NCBI GenBank assembly: GCA_023213315.1
Contig: JAKCPI010016735.1
Coordinates: 62,001-126,000, forward strand
Direction of reading: 5' to 3'
Length of the DNA stretch: 64,000 nt
From: Euborellia annulipes
Taxonomy: Eukaryota > Arthropoda > Insecta > Dermaptera > Anisolabididae
Shown here: positions 23,529-33,705 of the stretch, piece after piece
Layout: every line of letters begins with the position of its first letter
Numbering within the stretch: position 1 is the stretch's first letter
Notes under the pieces: model-generated
Told to the model about the DNA's origin: nothing
Databases searched by the model: none
What the model saw: the letters and a program-made list of their open reading frames with translations, nothing else
Program-made: the position numbers and the translations under genes

Positions 23529-24084
23529 TCCATGAACAATTAATAAAGTTAAGAACTATTATTATGCAAATATTACCTGCTTTAAATTTATTAATGTTCC
23601 AAACGTGAATAAAATTAACAAACAAGTTAGCCATAAATTTTATCAGAAAATTTGCACCTTAAATCAAGAGAAAATAGTTATATTAAAACATTTCTATTTA
23701 TTTTTTCTTAAATATATCTAATCTTTAAGATTTGTATTCAATACCGGATCAAAAGAAATAAGCAGCTTATTAACATAAGTTGAGAATTTAATGAAATTCA
23801 ACACAACACAATTTAACAAATAAATACATATATCATATGGAATGAAAAGATCGTTTTAAAGCAAGCATAAATGAAATTATATGAATGTTTATTATTATGG
23901 TAATTTTTAATCCGTGTGAATGGGACTTTTCAATTATCTAAATAAATTTTGAGCTAAATTTTCTTTGCATTTTATTTAAAATGGTTTTTAATGTGGATCT
24001 TTTGAAAACCCAGTGATGCAAAGTGACGAAGTAAAAGAGTTATATACGTGGCTTTCCATATGGTATAGACAAAAAAGCGGGGAT
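23529..24084. other. AT-rich spacer
   Basis: No gene or repeat recognised. Confidence 0.5.
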
Positions 24085-24160
24085 GAAAGTCATGGGGTGT
24101 GGGTTCGGATCCTACGTATTCCGATGAAAATTGATTTAAATCATAGCTACCAAATAATAT
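24085..24160 (+). repeat. SINE-B fragment interrupted by hAT insertion
   Basis: TGTGGGTTCGGATCC, TCCGATGAAAATTGATTTAA and TAGCTACCAAATAATAT match box B and hinge of SINE B. The hAT element below inserted at its 3' side. Confidence 0.55.
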
Positions 24161-24870
24161 CCTAGACCAGCGGTTCCCAACCTTTTTTGATTGGCGGCCC
24201 ACTTTTTCCGTAAAAACTAACGCTGAGGCTCACAGTATACAGGGTGTTTCAAAAAAGACTTTACAGCTTTGAAAATTCATATAAATTTATACAAAGAACC
24301 TAGAGATTGCAGTGTCAATTTGTACATCAAGTTTCTTTAGCTCAAACTAAAGATGTTCTTCCTTTGGTTATCCTGCACACATCACACCGTAGTCAATTGA
24401 AAGTCAATTGCTTCCCATACTCTTTAGTTTGAAGTAAAAAAAACAAATAAAAAACATTGTGTGGTTTTATGAAACCACGATGCAAGTGAAACTTTTTTCG
24501 GATCGTAGGCTTTTAACTGAAAACTTTCAGAAAATTATTCAATTAAGGGTATTAAAATCGCGTTTTTAATCTAAATTTAATAATTGAAAAATGGGAAAGA
24601 TAATGGGAAATCAATTAGCGTATGTTAAGGTGCGCGTCTCGGGGTGCTAATTTTGGGACTTTCCAGCGGCCACAATTTTGAAGCTATCGACCTCAAATTT
24701 TTTTTAAATTAAAGCTATTTAAAATATCTACAAATAATAGAAGCCCTTTTTTTGATTTTCGAAAAAAAAATTTTTTTTTTAGATTAATCGCATTAAATAA
24801 AAGATATTTTAAAAAAAGGAGCTCTATAAGTTGTAGATAATTAAATTAGTTATCATTGTGTTAAAGAATA

Positions 24871-24985
24871 ATTAGCCCTCGGGGCATGGCGTAGAGGTTA
24901 GCGTGCTAACCTCATATACCAAACGTCGCGTCGCGGGTTCGGACCCCAGGCAGTCCGATGATTTTATTTAAGCCAATTGGATACC
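24871..24985 (+). repeat. SINE B, head and hinge
   Basis: Head GGCATGGCGTAGAGGTTAGC holds box A (TGGCGTAGAGG), then CTAACCTCATATACC and box B GGTTCGGACCCC, followed by CAGTCCGATGATTTTATTTA and the first half of the hinge. The usual tail is replaced by unrelated sequence. Confidence 0.8.
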
Positions 24986-24996
24986 AAATGTATACA

Positions 24997-25250
24997 TTTG
25001 AGACTTGGCCGTGTTGACTGATGAGCATCTGACAACTGATATGCAAATTTTGTATTTTTTATATAATTTTGTATATGTTTATATTTAACAACTCTATCTG
25101 CATCTCAATGGTGTGCATCTTGAGATTGCCAATAATCTCTAAAGAACTGATGATGGTTTTATCTAATTAAACCCGAAACGTTTTCTGATTGGAGATTTTT
25201 ATTCGATAGAGGCTCCTTTTTTGGCTGACATCCTCTCTTCCTTCATCATT
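24997..25250 (+). mobile_element. Possible Penelope-like 3' end with hammerhead-like core
   Basis: CTGATGATGG..TTTATC...AAACCCGAAACG at about 25148-25182 has the order CTGANGA - short stem (GGTTT/AAACC) - GAAAC found at ends of Penelope-like retroelements, which are known to carry hammerhead motifs. The expected G-C pair next to the core is replaced by T/C, so it is probably inactive. The identity of the retroelement is an inference. Confidence 0.35.
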
Positions 25251-25370
25251 CTATTTATTTAGTATTTGAATCATTTTAAATTATTTTAAAAATTATATTT
25301 TATCAATTTAAAAATTGAATTATTAAATCTCACAATTATTTTTTTATATTAAATTTCAACTTTCCTATTT

Positions 25371-25461
25371 ATGGCTTAAATACGTAGAAATGCCTGAACC
25401 TACAATTTATATATTTCTTACAACGGTTTTCGCAAATTTTAAATGGCCTAGTTGGCGGAAA

Positions 25462-25496
<35 letters not shown>

Positions 25497-25532
25497 GGGG
25501 AAAAAGGGGGGGATTTTTTAAAAAAAAAAAAA
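25371..25532 (+). repeat. SINE B, 5'-truncated, with 34-base G run in its tail
   Basis: Starts inside the hinge (ATGGCTTAAATA), continues AAATGCCTGAACC and AAATGGCCTAGTTGGCGGAAA, then a pure G34 run (25462-25495), more G-rich DNA and an A run. It is flanked by an exact 13-bp duplication AACTTTCCTATTT (25358-25370 and 25533-25545), proving insertion into family D by target-primed reverse transcription. Confidence 0.88.
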
Positions 25533-25575
25533 AACTTTCCTATTTTTGTCGTCATGGCTTGCGACGTCATAACTT

Positions 25576-25620
25576 GTAGCGTCACGGCCTTTGACGTGAC
25601 GTCAAAGGCCGTGACGCTAC
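25576..25620. repeat. 45-bp near-perfect palindrome with CRE-like centre
   Basis: GTAGCGTCACGGCCTTTGAC and GTCAAAGGCCGTGACGCTAC are exact reverse complements around GTGAC. The centre gives TGACGTGACGTCA, containing TGACGTCA (the CRE consensus). TGACGTCA also occurs in family D at about 35313-35320 and in the solo end near 37862-37869. Confidence 0.85.
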
Positions 25621-26085
25621 AACGGCTTGTAACGCGACATGCTGATAGAGAAACGAAAAAATTTGTATCGATCAAAATAAAGTTTCACTTTAAAAACTTG
25701 ATGTGTTTCTCTTTAAATAACACTAAAACCAGCTAGCTCTGTAGCTTCTTTGGATAAATTTCAAACCAAAACACAGAGCTAGCTCGGGTCCAGTGAAGAC
25801 AGCCATCTTTAACGCTCAATTGCCGATAGTGCGATTCGGAACTAGGTGAGTCAAAACTTGATGTGTTTCTCTACAAATTGACAATACAATCACCTCTCTA
25901 GGTTCTCTGTATAAATTTATATGAATTTTCAAAGTTGTAAAGTCCTTTTTGAATCACACTGTATATGTAAGCTTATATATTAATATATATAATTTTTTTC
26001 TTTCCTTAAACGTCTGCGGCCCAGTTCCAATCACCTCGCGGCCCTCAAGTGGGCGGGCCCAAGGTTGGGAACCGCTGTCCTAGAC

Positions 26086-27001
26086 CATAAATATAGTAAC
26101 GAAAGTAATAGAAAAGACTAAGAAAATAAAGAAGCGGGGAAGGAATCTTGTTGGAGTGAAGTAGTGTGGAGGGGGGAATGTTTTGTCCTTCACACTTTTC
26201 AAGATTAATGTACACAGAAATCAGAGAGTAGAGGAAAAATTTCTTGAATTTAGAATATGAATAATCGAGATTTAGTATTAGAAAAAAAAGCTTAGTAATT
26301 TGTTTCAGAAAGAAAGAAATTTTTAAATGAGATAATTAAACTACAAGCTAAAATAAAAGCGTTTATCAATAGAAAAACATTTGAACCAATTCAAGATACT
26401 GAGGTCCTTTGAATTGCTCTATAATTAATTAAACTATTGATCCATTCTATAATCCACTTGCGATGACAGCCATTTAAAAAAGCTATTCATATTTCCTAAA
26501 TTACTCTATTGGGAGTAGGCCTATTCTTTTTTGACAGTGACACACAACCTGCATGAGGCGGATAAGAGATTTTTGCTACGCCCTTAGGTAAAAAAAAAAA
26601 ACAAATTCATTTAATCTCCAACTCATGTTAATGAACATCTCATGTTGGACAGGGATTGACAGAAAGAAATAATGCTGGAGGATTAAATAGACGATGTTAT
26701 GCATAAGGAACCAAGCGACATTAACCTAAATCTGAGATAAAGGACATTTTATTTGCACCCTTGTAAACAAACCCAATGTCAATGACTTTTTTTCTTGTTT
26801 TATACAAAAAAAAGTGCACAGAGTAATAATGTTGTGATTTAAATAAAGAGGTACATCTTTTTTCTCTACAAAATGGCGGTCTTAACTCAATTTCGATCAT
26901 AATGGCGCTTAGTTCCTTTATGCATAACACCGTCCAAATAAGAATATTAAAATAAGAAATAAATTTTATCTTGTAAAAATAAACGATTATTATTGTATTT
27001 T
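26086..27001. other. AT-rich spacer
   Basis: No gene. One TAGGCCTA at 26516. Confidence 0.5.
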
Positions 27002-27215
27002 TTCGGCATCTTAGGCCATATAGACTTTAAACGATACACAAAATATATTCGAAATGCAAATTGTCCAGCGAGATTTATTTACACGGTTTGATATCCAAAT
27101 GATTTAAATAAATTCATCAGACTGCCTGGGGTCCGAACCCTCTTCCCTTGGCTTTTAGGTTATCAATATTGACATTTGTCAACATCTCTAGCCTCTAAGC
27201 CAAGAGAGGAGAAAA
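27002..27215 (-). repeat. SINE B2 subtype copy
   Basis: Minus strand: box A TTGGCTTAGAGGCTAG, a TGTTGACAAATGTCAATATT stretch replacing the usual anticodon region, box B GGTTCGGACCCC, CAGGCAGTCTGATG, hinge, and tail TATGGCCTAAGATGCCGAAAA. Same subtype at 29187-29408 and 54240-54545. Confidence 0.75.
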
Positions 27216-27250
27216 TATTACAATGCTTGCTTATTTTGCAAGAAAGAAAA

Positions 27251-27840
27251 GAGCTGTCAAATTGAAATTTTATATCTAACAAGTTAGGTATCTGTGACAC
27301 TCAAAAATAAGCTTTTAAATTAAATCGACTAAATAATACTTTACTAGTATTTACAGATTTTTTTTTTCAAAATGCACTTTAGCAATTTTGATTAAAATTT
27401 ATTCTTTAAATGTTCTTTAAAATCTATATTTTCATTTTACCCTGAAAAATGTTTGAAGCACACTTTATTCTTGTACTTTTTCTTAAAAGAAAAAAAAACA
27501 TTCACTTTTTTCTCATTCACACAGTCTTTTCGGCAACTTAGGTCATTTAAGACTTTTAACGATACTAGTATGTTTAAAATATCTATTGGGGGTCCAGGCA
27601 TTCTTATTTAAGCCATTTGGTATCCCTACACCAAGCCCCGAGGACATTCTTGTACTTGATAGGACAGATTAGAGAAATAGTTATTATATAATTCTTTTCT
27701 ACGATTATAAATTATACAACTTGTATTCAAATATATCGTACTGTTAATATATGGCGACAAAAAAATCTGGCGTGACATGCACAGAACACAACTTCCAATT
27801 GCCTAAGGTAAGAGTGTGTTGTGTGCTGCCACACTTCAAT
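27251..27840 (+). mobile_element. HP element, copy 2, split by SINE B
   Basis: Starts at the GAGCT..AAATTGAAATTTTATAT block, lacks H2, and resumes after the SINE at GATAGGACAGATTAGAGAAA, ending in a complete if mutated H1 (27763-27840). Removing the SINE plus one duplication restores colinearity with other copies. Confidence 0.78.
27479..27645 (-). repeat. SINE B inserted in HP element, 12-bp duplication
   Basis: Tail (ACTGTGTGAATGAG, TTGCCGAAAAGACT on the minus strand), hinge, and a head lacking the sector between box A and the hinge. Exact duplication ATTCTTGTACTT at 27467-27478 and 27646-27657. Confidence 0.88.
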
Positions 27841-27845
27841 TTTTT

Positions 27846-27995
27846 TTAACGTCTTTTTGGCATCTGAAGCCATTTAGAACCCGTCATTATTTATTCAATA
27901 GCCAGCCAATATTGGATAATATAAATACATTTTTTTTTCGTAAAGGACGGGAAGCGAATCTCTGACAAGAGCTAAACTTCAACCTCTGTCCCAGG
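27846..27995 (-). repeat. SINE C copy abutting H1
   Basis: ACGTCTTTTTGGCATCTGAA tail, ATTATTTATTCAATAGCC hinge, and a head with ATTCGCTTCCCG (box B region). It starts a few bases after the H1 hairpin. Confidence 0.6.
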
Positions 27996-29186
27996 GCCAG
28001 ACTGCAATTATGAAATGCTATATTGGTCCAATTTAAATTTAACGATATACGCTAGGATTAAAAGAGCCAGTAAAGTGGATTTTATCTTATGTCTGTCTGT
28101 TCTCCTGTTGAGTGAACATGAAGAGAGTGATGCTCAATGTGCTATTAATTTAATGACGGTGACGATCGGCGGTCGTCTTTTGTTTCAAAGACAAAGAGAA
28201 AGACGCGGCGAGTTGCTATAGCAACGGGTCCAAGAGGCAGAGGCTGCTTGCTTGTCTGGCCTCGCCTTGACCCACCACCAGATGATCTCACAAACAAAAA
28301 CACAGTTGCTTCATTAACTGACAGTCATAACGCCAAATAAACAACCGATCACACTCGGAAAATTTTTTTCATTTAAACAAAATTGTTCATTTGGTTTCGA
28401 TCGTTATAGCATATGTCAGATGAAAGAAAATTCGACTGACATTGATTAGGAATGTTTTTGAATAATTAAATCAGTATAAAAAAAAATTATAATAATTCGA
28501 GCTTTGACTAGTCACAGAGAATAGAAAAATTGACCACTCATCTGTAACCGAAGGATTTTTTTTTATGAGTCAGCTTTTTCAGGAGCATGATAATTTTTTT
28601 CATCGGAGTACAAATTCACAGCTTCTTTCGTTAGAGATGGTCACCTACACATATATATCATTAAAAAAAAAGTAAGTCAAAGATATTTTATTATTTTTTA
28701 TTATTCGTTTCATCTCCGATCGTTTCTTAAGATGAGTAGACAGAAAACGAAAGAGAAGAAGTTGAATGAAATTCTTTTTTAGTCTTATTTTTTTTCCAGA
28801 TTTAGGCTAAATTTTATTTACTTCCTTAAAGGAATGACAATTTATTTTTTAACATCTTCTATAGGCCGGAATGAATTCCGAAATTCACAAATACTAATTT
28901 TTATTTGCTGGAAAGCAGGAATGTAATATTGAATTTTTCAATTAATGGCTCCAGAATAAACTTTGTTGTTAAATCTATCTAGAAATTAGGTTTGCAGATG
29001 GAGAATTAATCGAAAAATTCATTAGTAAATTTGTCTTTTGAGTTGCCTATCTTTCAGTAACAAAACATGAACGAATTGAACCTGATGCACATTTTTCGAA
29101 TAGGACAGACAGAAATAGTAATTATAGTAATTTGATTGGCTATAAAGCCCACAGGACTATAAAGTAGAATCAAGGTTATTTTTGTC
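27996..29186. other. Spacer with a GC-richer patch at 28100-28290
   Basis: A 68-codon plus frame at 28015-28221 starts with ATG but has no recognised domain. The patch around 28140-28290 is notably less AT-rich and contains the X-box listed next; it may be a regulatory or exonic region of a host gene. Confidence 0.4.
28212..28225. promoter_or_regulatory. RFX X-box-type palindrome
   Basis: GTTGCTATAGCAAC is a perfect 14-bp palindrome fitting the RFX X-box consensus (GTNRCC-AT-RGYAAC-like half-sites two bases apart). It sits in a GC-richer non-repetitive patch rather than in a transposon. Function is inferred from motif only. Confidence 0.45.
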
Positions 29187-29408
29187 TTTTCGGCATCTTA
29201 GGCCTTATAGACTTTTAAATGATACACATAAAAATATTACTATACAAATTATCCAGGCACATTTAAATTTACCCCATTTGGTATCCAAAGAATTTAAATA
29301 AATCTTCATTCGACTACCTGGGGCCCGAACCTACTCCCCATGACTTGAAGGTTATCAATATTGACATTTGTCAAGACCCCTAACCTCTCGACCTTTGGTG
29401 AGAGATTA
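29187..29408 (-). repeat. SINE B2 subtype copy
   Basis: Minus strand: GGTCGAGAGGTTAGGGGTCT, TTGACAAATGTCAATATTG, box B GGTTCGGGCCCC, hinge AATTCTTTGGATACC, tail TAAGGCCTAAGATGCCGAAA. Complete but diverged. Confidence 0.72.
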
Positions 29409-29647
29409 GAAAAATAAATTAATTTAAAAAAATACAATGCAGACGAGTTAACTTGCCGGTTTGAAAACTTTATAACTACTAAAAATTTATATAGTCTAGA
29501 TATTAATAATAGAACATTAATATAATGAAATATAGATTATTTTTTATAAATTTTCAAATTACCCCCTTTAAAATTAGTGCCTGCAGCAACAATATAAGTT
29601 GGCTGAATGACTCCGGGTCACAGCCGGAAAATAAAGAATTAAAAAAA

Positions 29648-30246
29648 AATTTGTGCTCCAACTTTTCGGTAATCGAAAGTGTGTCTGTGCTCAAGATTTT
29701 GTGTCGTATGTATTTAGTTGACAGTATGGTACATGATTCAAGATGTAAAATTTATAAGTATGGAAAATGTTTATATTTTGTACATGGAACATTCTCTATC
29801 TTTTCTATGGAGAACAAGAGTAAAGTGGTCTTCAGAAGATTTCAATCACAAAATGAGAATATACATTTTAAAGAGAACTAAAAAATAGTTGATATATGAA
29901 TTTAAAAAAAATCGTTGGAGCAAATTTTGAGAAAATCGAAAAAAACTGAAAAAGTGATCAGTAAAGTTAGTTCTTTGGTCAATTTTGTTCAAAAGCTTCG
30001 TGTCGTCATGGGGGTGCTAACTTAAATATAAAATTCAACCTCCTATCTTTTCGTCTTGAGATATTTTGTTCCAGACACAAATAACAGACAGACAGACAGA
30101 CAGCCACACACAGACAGACATGTCGCGAAAACCACTTTTTGGATTCAGGGGACCTCAAAACGTGAAGATCCATCAAAATCTCGACATCGAATTTTTGACA
30201 TGAAAATATTCTCTATATAACATATATAAGAGGGAGAAATAAAAAA
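29648..30246 (-). mobile_element. HP element, copy 3 (near full length)
   Basis: A degenerate H1 (AACTTTTCGGTAATCGAAAG), TTCAAGATGTAAAATTTATA, AAAGTGGTCTTCAGAAGATT, AATGAGAATATACATTTTAA, an (ACAG)n tract at 30077-30118 in the microsatellite position, CCTCAAAACGTGAAGATCCA and an H2 relic (30204-30246). An open frame at 29525-29881 crosses it by chance. Confidence 0.8.
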
Positions 30247-30330
30247 ACAATATAAGTTTTAACAACGCGATGCTTCTAGAAAATTGAAAAAAGTAAAAAT
30301 TCTAAAGGGGGGACCTGGTAACGGATAGAG

Positions 30331-30416
30331 CAGCTGTCACCCAAAATCACTGCTGTTTAAAAATGCCAAACGCGGCGAAACTTCGGGTGGGTGACCCCGA
30401 AGAAAGAGCGTGTTGA
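30331..30416 (+). repeat. Possible 5S rRNA-derived (SINE3-like) fragment
   Basis: AATCACTGCTGTTT, ACGCGG, ACTTCGGGTGGGTGACC and GCGTGTTG line up in order and spacing with the middle and box C region of animal 5S rRNA (ATCACCGAAGTT, GCGCGG, ACTTGGATGGGTGACC, GCGTGTTG). It is too diverged and truncated for a gene. The match is from memory and could be chance. Confidence 0.3.
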
Positions 30417-30467
30417 ACATCCTTCGGTATAAGCCTATATAAATTAATTAAATATAGATATAATTAA

Positions 30468-30570
30468 AGAATTTGATTTTCGGTTTAACTGTGGTTTATT
30501 TACACAGAATGAGTGGCCGACAAGTTGAAATTTTTACAAATATACCACAGTTAAACGGAAATCAAATTCT
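30468..30570. repeat. Short inverted-repeat element (103 bp)
   Basis: AGAATTTGATTTTCGGTTTA and AACTGTGGT are mirrored by ACCACAGTT and AAACGGAAATCAAATTCT; arms of 28-29 bp around a 46-bp spacer. Confidence 0.75.
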
Positions 30571-31535
30571 GTTATTAATAATAACAACTGTGAAAGCCTA
30601 AATTCCAAAATTAAATATGTAGACTATATAATTAAAATGACCATATTTTCATTGAGACAAAGAGAGACAAATGGGATTAAATCGGCAGAAACCGTAACCG
30701 AAAAATCATTTGACCTTTTTTTTTTTATTTGTAGGCCTATACGAGTCTGTCCAATCTTTTCAAACTCTTTGGCATAAACCGAAACTTCGGTCGGTTCCTA
30801 ACTAAAATAATTAATAAATAATAAGTAAAATATTTTTGCAGTATATTTAAAATAAGAAATGCAGATTATTTCTAAAAAAGCGGGACATTTTTAAAAATCG
30901 GCGGGATGCGGGACAGTCCTCCAAAAAGCGGGACTGTCTCGCCCAGACGTGTGAACATCTTATATATAATTGTCTAACCCTAAATGGCCTCAGCAGCCGT
31001 GAGGACAAAAAAAATTCTAAAAGAAAAAAAAACCATAATATAAAAATTCATAACAGAGATCAAATTTAACAAATTTATAATAATAAGATTGTTTTTTAAA
31101 ACATAAAACAAAATTAACGTTCTTGAATTATATATTCTTTTATGCAAATTGTGGTCTTTATTTTATTATGCGAAATAGACTTCAAACATTCATCTAAAAA
31201 AACGACGAAAAGAAAAGAGATGTTTAAATTAATATCTTTTCAAATGTTTTGATATAATTGAAATATTCCTTTTAAAGTTCTTTGAATTGAAGTTGATTGC
31301 GTATTTAAATGGCAACTAACTCAAGTATTTGTTCTGCCTTCCATCAGAACAAGACACACTTATTATAAATCATTATTCTATAAAGAAGGAAAAATAATTT
31401 TAAAATTTTAAAATAATATGGTAGTAATACAATAAACTTTAAATAAAATAGATCTCTCGCACATGTTTATATACTCGTAGATATATTTTGTAATATTTTA
31501 ATAACTTGGTAAGAGAAAGATATTCTGTGATTGTA
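30571..31535. other. AT-rich spacer
   Basis: No gene. A short GC-richer run (GCGGGACATTTT, GGCGGGATGCGGGACAGTCC) lies at 30880-30950 and a SINE-C tail scrap at 30980-31003. One TAGGCCTA at 30732. Confidence 0.5.
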
Positions 31536-31599
31536 ACAACAGATTTTTTTGTCGCGATATATTTAGTTTCCGCCGATATATTAAAATTTAAGATGTAAA

Positions 31600-32082
31600 A
31601 ATCTGGTGTGACTGGCGCACAGCACACAACTTTCTCTTACCTTCGATAATCGAGTATTGTGTGGTGTGTTTTTACCCAAATTTTTTTTGTGGAGAGGTAT
31701 TTAGTTTTCGGACTTGGGGGAGGGTTGGATTAAAGGTGAAAATTTGTATGGGAAAATATTTATATTTTGTTTCCATGGCAACCATTTCTCCTATCTTTTC
31801 TATGGAGTACAGAGTAAAGTGGTCTTCAGAAGATTTCAATCACAAAATGAGAATATACATTTTGAGAGAATCTAAAAAATAATTGATTTTTGAATTTAAA
31901 AAAAAATCGTTGGAGCAAATTTTGAGAAAATCGAAAAAAACTGAAAAAGTGCATCAGTAAAGTACTAGTACTTTTTGGCCGATTTTGTCCAAAAGCTTCG
32001 TGTCACGTGCCATGGGGGTGCCTAACTTAAATATAAAATTTCAACCTCCTAGCTCTTTTTGTTCTTGAGATATTTTGTTCAC

Positions 32083-32119
<37 letters not shown>

Positions 32120-32280
32120 GACAGAAGACAGACCATGTTGCGAAAACCACTTTTTTTGGATTCAGGGGACCTCAAAACGTGTATATCCATCAAAATCTCG
32201 ACATCGAATTTTTGACATGAAACCAATACTTTCTCTCTCTATATATATTAACATATATATAGAGGTAAGAGAAAGTAAAA
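31600..32280 (-). mobile_element. HP element, copy 4 (full length, best reference)
   Basis: H1 (31600-31675), GGTATTTAGTTTTCGG, the X-box-like GTTTCCATGGCAAC (31769-31782), GGTCTTCAGAAGATTTCAAT, TCGTTGGAGCAAATTTTGAG, AGTACTAGTACTTTTTGGCC, ATTTCAACCTCCTAGCTC, (AC)n at 32085-32116, CCTCAAAACGTGTATATCCA and a complete H2 (32224-32280). 31551-31599 duplicates the block next to H1, so H1 or its neighbour was copied. Confidence 0.88.
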
Positions 32281-32593
32281 AAGTGTGAGTGTTAAAAAAA
32301 AATTATATTTTGTTAACATGGCAACCATTTCTCCCAACTTTTCTATGAAGTCCATGAGTAAAGTGGTCTTCAAAAGATTTCAAAGTGAGAATATACATTT
32401 TAAAGAGCATCTAAAAAATAATTGAATTGATTTTTGAATTTTACTCAACATCGTTGTAGCGAATTTTGAGAAAATCGAAAAAAGTGAAAAAGTGAATCAG
32501 TAAAGTACTAATTTTTTGGACTCTGGAAACCTCAAAACGTGTATATCCATCAAAATCTCGACATATATATATATATAGATAAGAGAAAGTAAA
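32281..32593 (-). mobile_element. SINE-B tail scrap and second HP copy in tandem
   Basis: 32281-32301 is the SINE-B 3' end (GTGTGAGTGTTAAAAAAA). 32302-32593 is a shortened HP copy (GTTAACATGGCAAC, TAAAGTGGTCTTC, CCTCAAAACGTGTATATCCA, H2 half) lacking the microsatellite sector. Confidence 0.75.
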
Positions 32594-33394
32594 AATAAAA
32601 TAAATACTGGAATGGTTGTGTAGTAAGAAAACTTTTGAAGCGGGAGGTGAAAAACAAAAAAATTACAAAGTTCTTTTTTTTCTCTTAAGTTTTATTTTAA
32701 ACAAGACAGGTGAAAGCCTATCCTTCGGCTTCGATTTATTTAAAAAATACGAAATTGAACAATATCATTATTATTTAATTGATTTGAGGAAGGCATAAAT
32801 AAATAAAGATACACTTTTAACTTCATCTTCAATTTCTCATCCAACTTTTTCCTCTCATTCTTACGACTCAATTATTTCATTAAAATCGCAGCGGCGTCAG
32901 TTTTTGCTCTCGACAAACGTCAGGCATTTTAATGAGAACCATGTTCAGATATATATATTTTAAAAACGAAATCTTGGGGTTCTCGTTGCTCATAATAATC
33001 ATGATCCAATAAAGAATTAAATGTTAAAAAAACTGGCAGCTTTTGTAAAGCAAAATAATATATCGCGTATTTTCTGTATATTAACTTATGTATATTTTAA
33101 CTTTACTACTACAGTATTTGGCTAAATGAATAATGCATGAGATATTTTGATTAAGAGAGAATCAATTGTGGGTTGAAATTTGAACGGGTGATCATCAAAA
33201 TTAAAGGGTATATAGGCTTCCAATTGGGGATAGAACAAAGAAGAATTAAATTGTTCTTCTTTTTTATTCAGGATAAGTTTGCATTCTCTAATTACAAAAA
33301 TGAAAAATTTGACTTTTATTAATTTCAAAAAATCTATTTAAACGTAAAACATATTTTATAAAAAATCCGGAGAGGCTGATCCCACCAGATCCTT
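32594..33394. other. AT-rich spacer
   Basis: No gene recognised. Confidence 0.5.
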
Positions 33395-33705
33395 TGTGTC
33401 GACATTTATTTAGTTTCTGCCGATATAATGTATTCAAGGTGTAAATTTATAAAGATAGAAGAAATTTTATTTAAATCAATTGGATAGGAAATGGTAAAAA
33501 TAAATGTGCCCTGACACTCAAATTAATTATAATATTATTAATTAATTATAATATTAAATTTCAATCTCGTAACTCTTTTCATTTTTGAAATATTACACAG
33601 ACCCACTTTTTAATTTTTCTTACCTAAATATGTTTTTTTTTTTTTTTTTTTTATTCCCTCCGTAAGCCAACCTAAATATGTTAATATATATAGAGAGAAA
33701 GTATT
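33395..33705. repeat. Scrambled HP / SINE-B composite
   Basis: 33395-33455 matches the HP block beside H1 (TTTAGTTTCTGCCGATATA); 33466-33520 the SINE-B hinge; 33568-33600 HP again (AAATTTCAATCTCGTAACTC); 33605-33705 an H2 hairpin whose loop contains a T run of about 25. Confidence 0.55.

Larger units (their letters stand above)
24459..25692 (+). mobile_element. Family D element, copy 1 (with insertions)
   Basis: Begins TGTGGTTTTATGAAACCAC then AAGTGAAACTTTTTTCGGAT and ends with TTGTATCGATCAAAATAAAG then TTTCACTTT; the AAGTGAAACTTT ends are inverted repeats. It shares several blocks with 34688-35390 (GGGTATTAAAATCGCG, ATCATTTTAAATTATTTTAA, GACATGCTGATAGA). Copy 1 carries an extra 620 bp (about 24628-25248) and a SINE insertion at 25371. 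Class unknown. Confidence 0.7.
24240..25961. mobile_element. TA-target inverted-repeat element nested in the hAT
   Basis: CAGGGTGTTTCAAAAAAGAC at the left and its near-complement ending CACACTG at the right form arms of about 95 bp (both contain ACTTTACA..TTTGAAAATTC and ATATAAATTTATAC), bounded by TA on both sides. This fits a Tc1/mariner-type or other TA-specific MITE. Its interior was later split by family D. Confidence 0.8.
24168..26077. mobile_element. hAT element, 1.9 kb, hosting nested insertions
   Basis: Terminal inverted repeats CAGCGGTTCCCAACCTT / AAGGTTGGGAACCGCTG are perfect over 17 bp, and the 8-bp target duplication TCCTAGAC is perfect (24160-24167 and 26078-26085). Subterminal GGCGGCCCAC / GTGGGCGGGCC reinforce the pairing. 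Nearly all of the interior is other elements (see next entries), so the original hAT copy was short and non-autonomous; no transposase frame is present. Confidence 0.93.

Noticed and set aside
25448..25736. Glycine- or proline-rich frames on both strands
   Set aside because: Products of the G34 run in a SINE tail.
32085..32116. Independent (AC)n microsatellite
   Set aside because: It is the regular internal microsatellite of HP elements, found at the same position in many copies.
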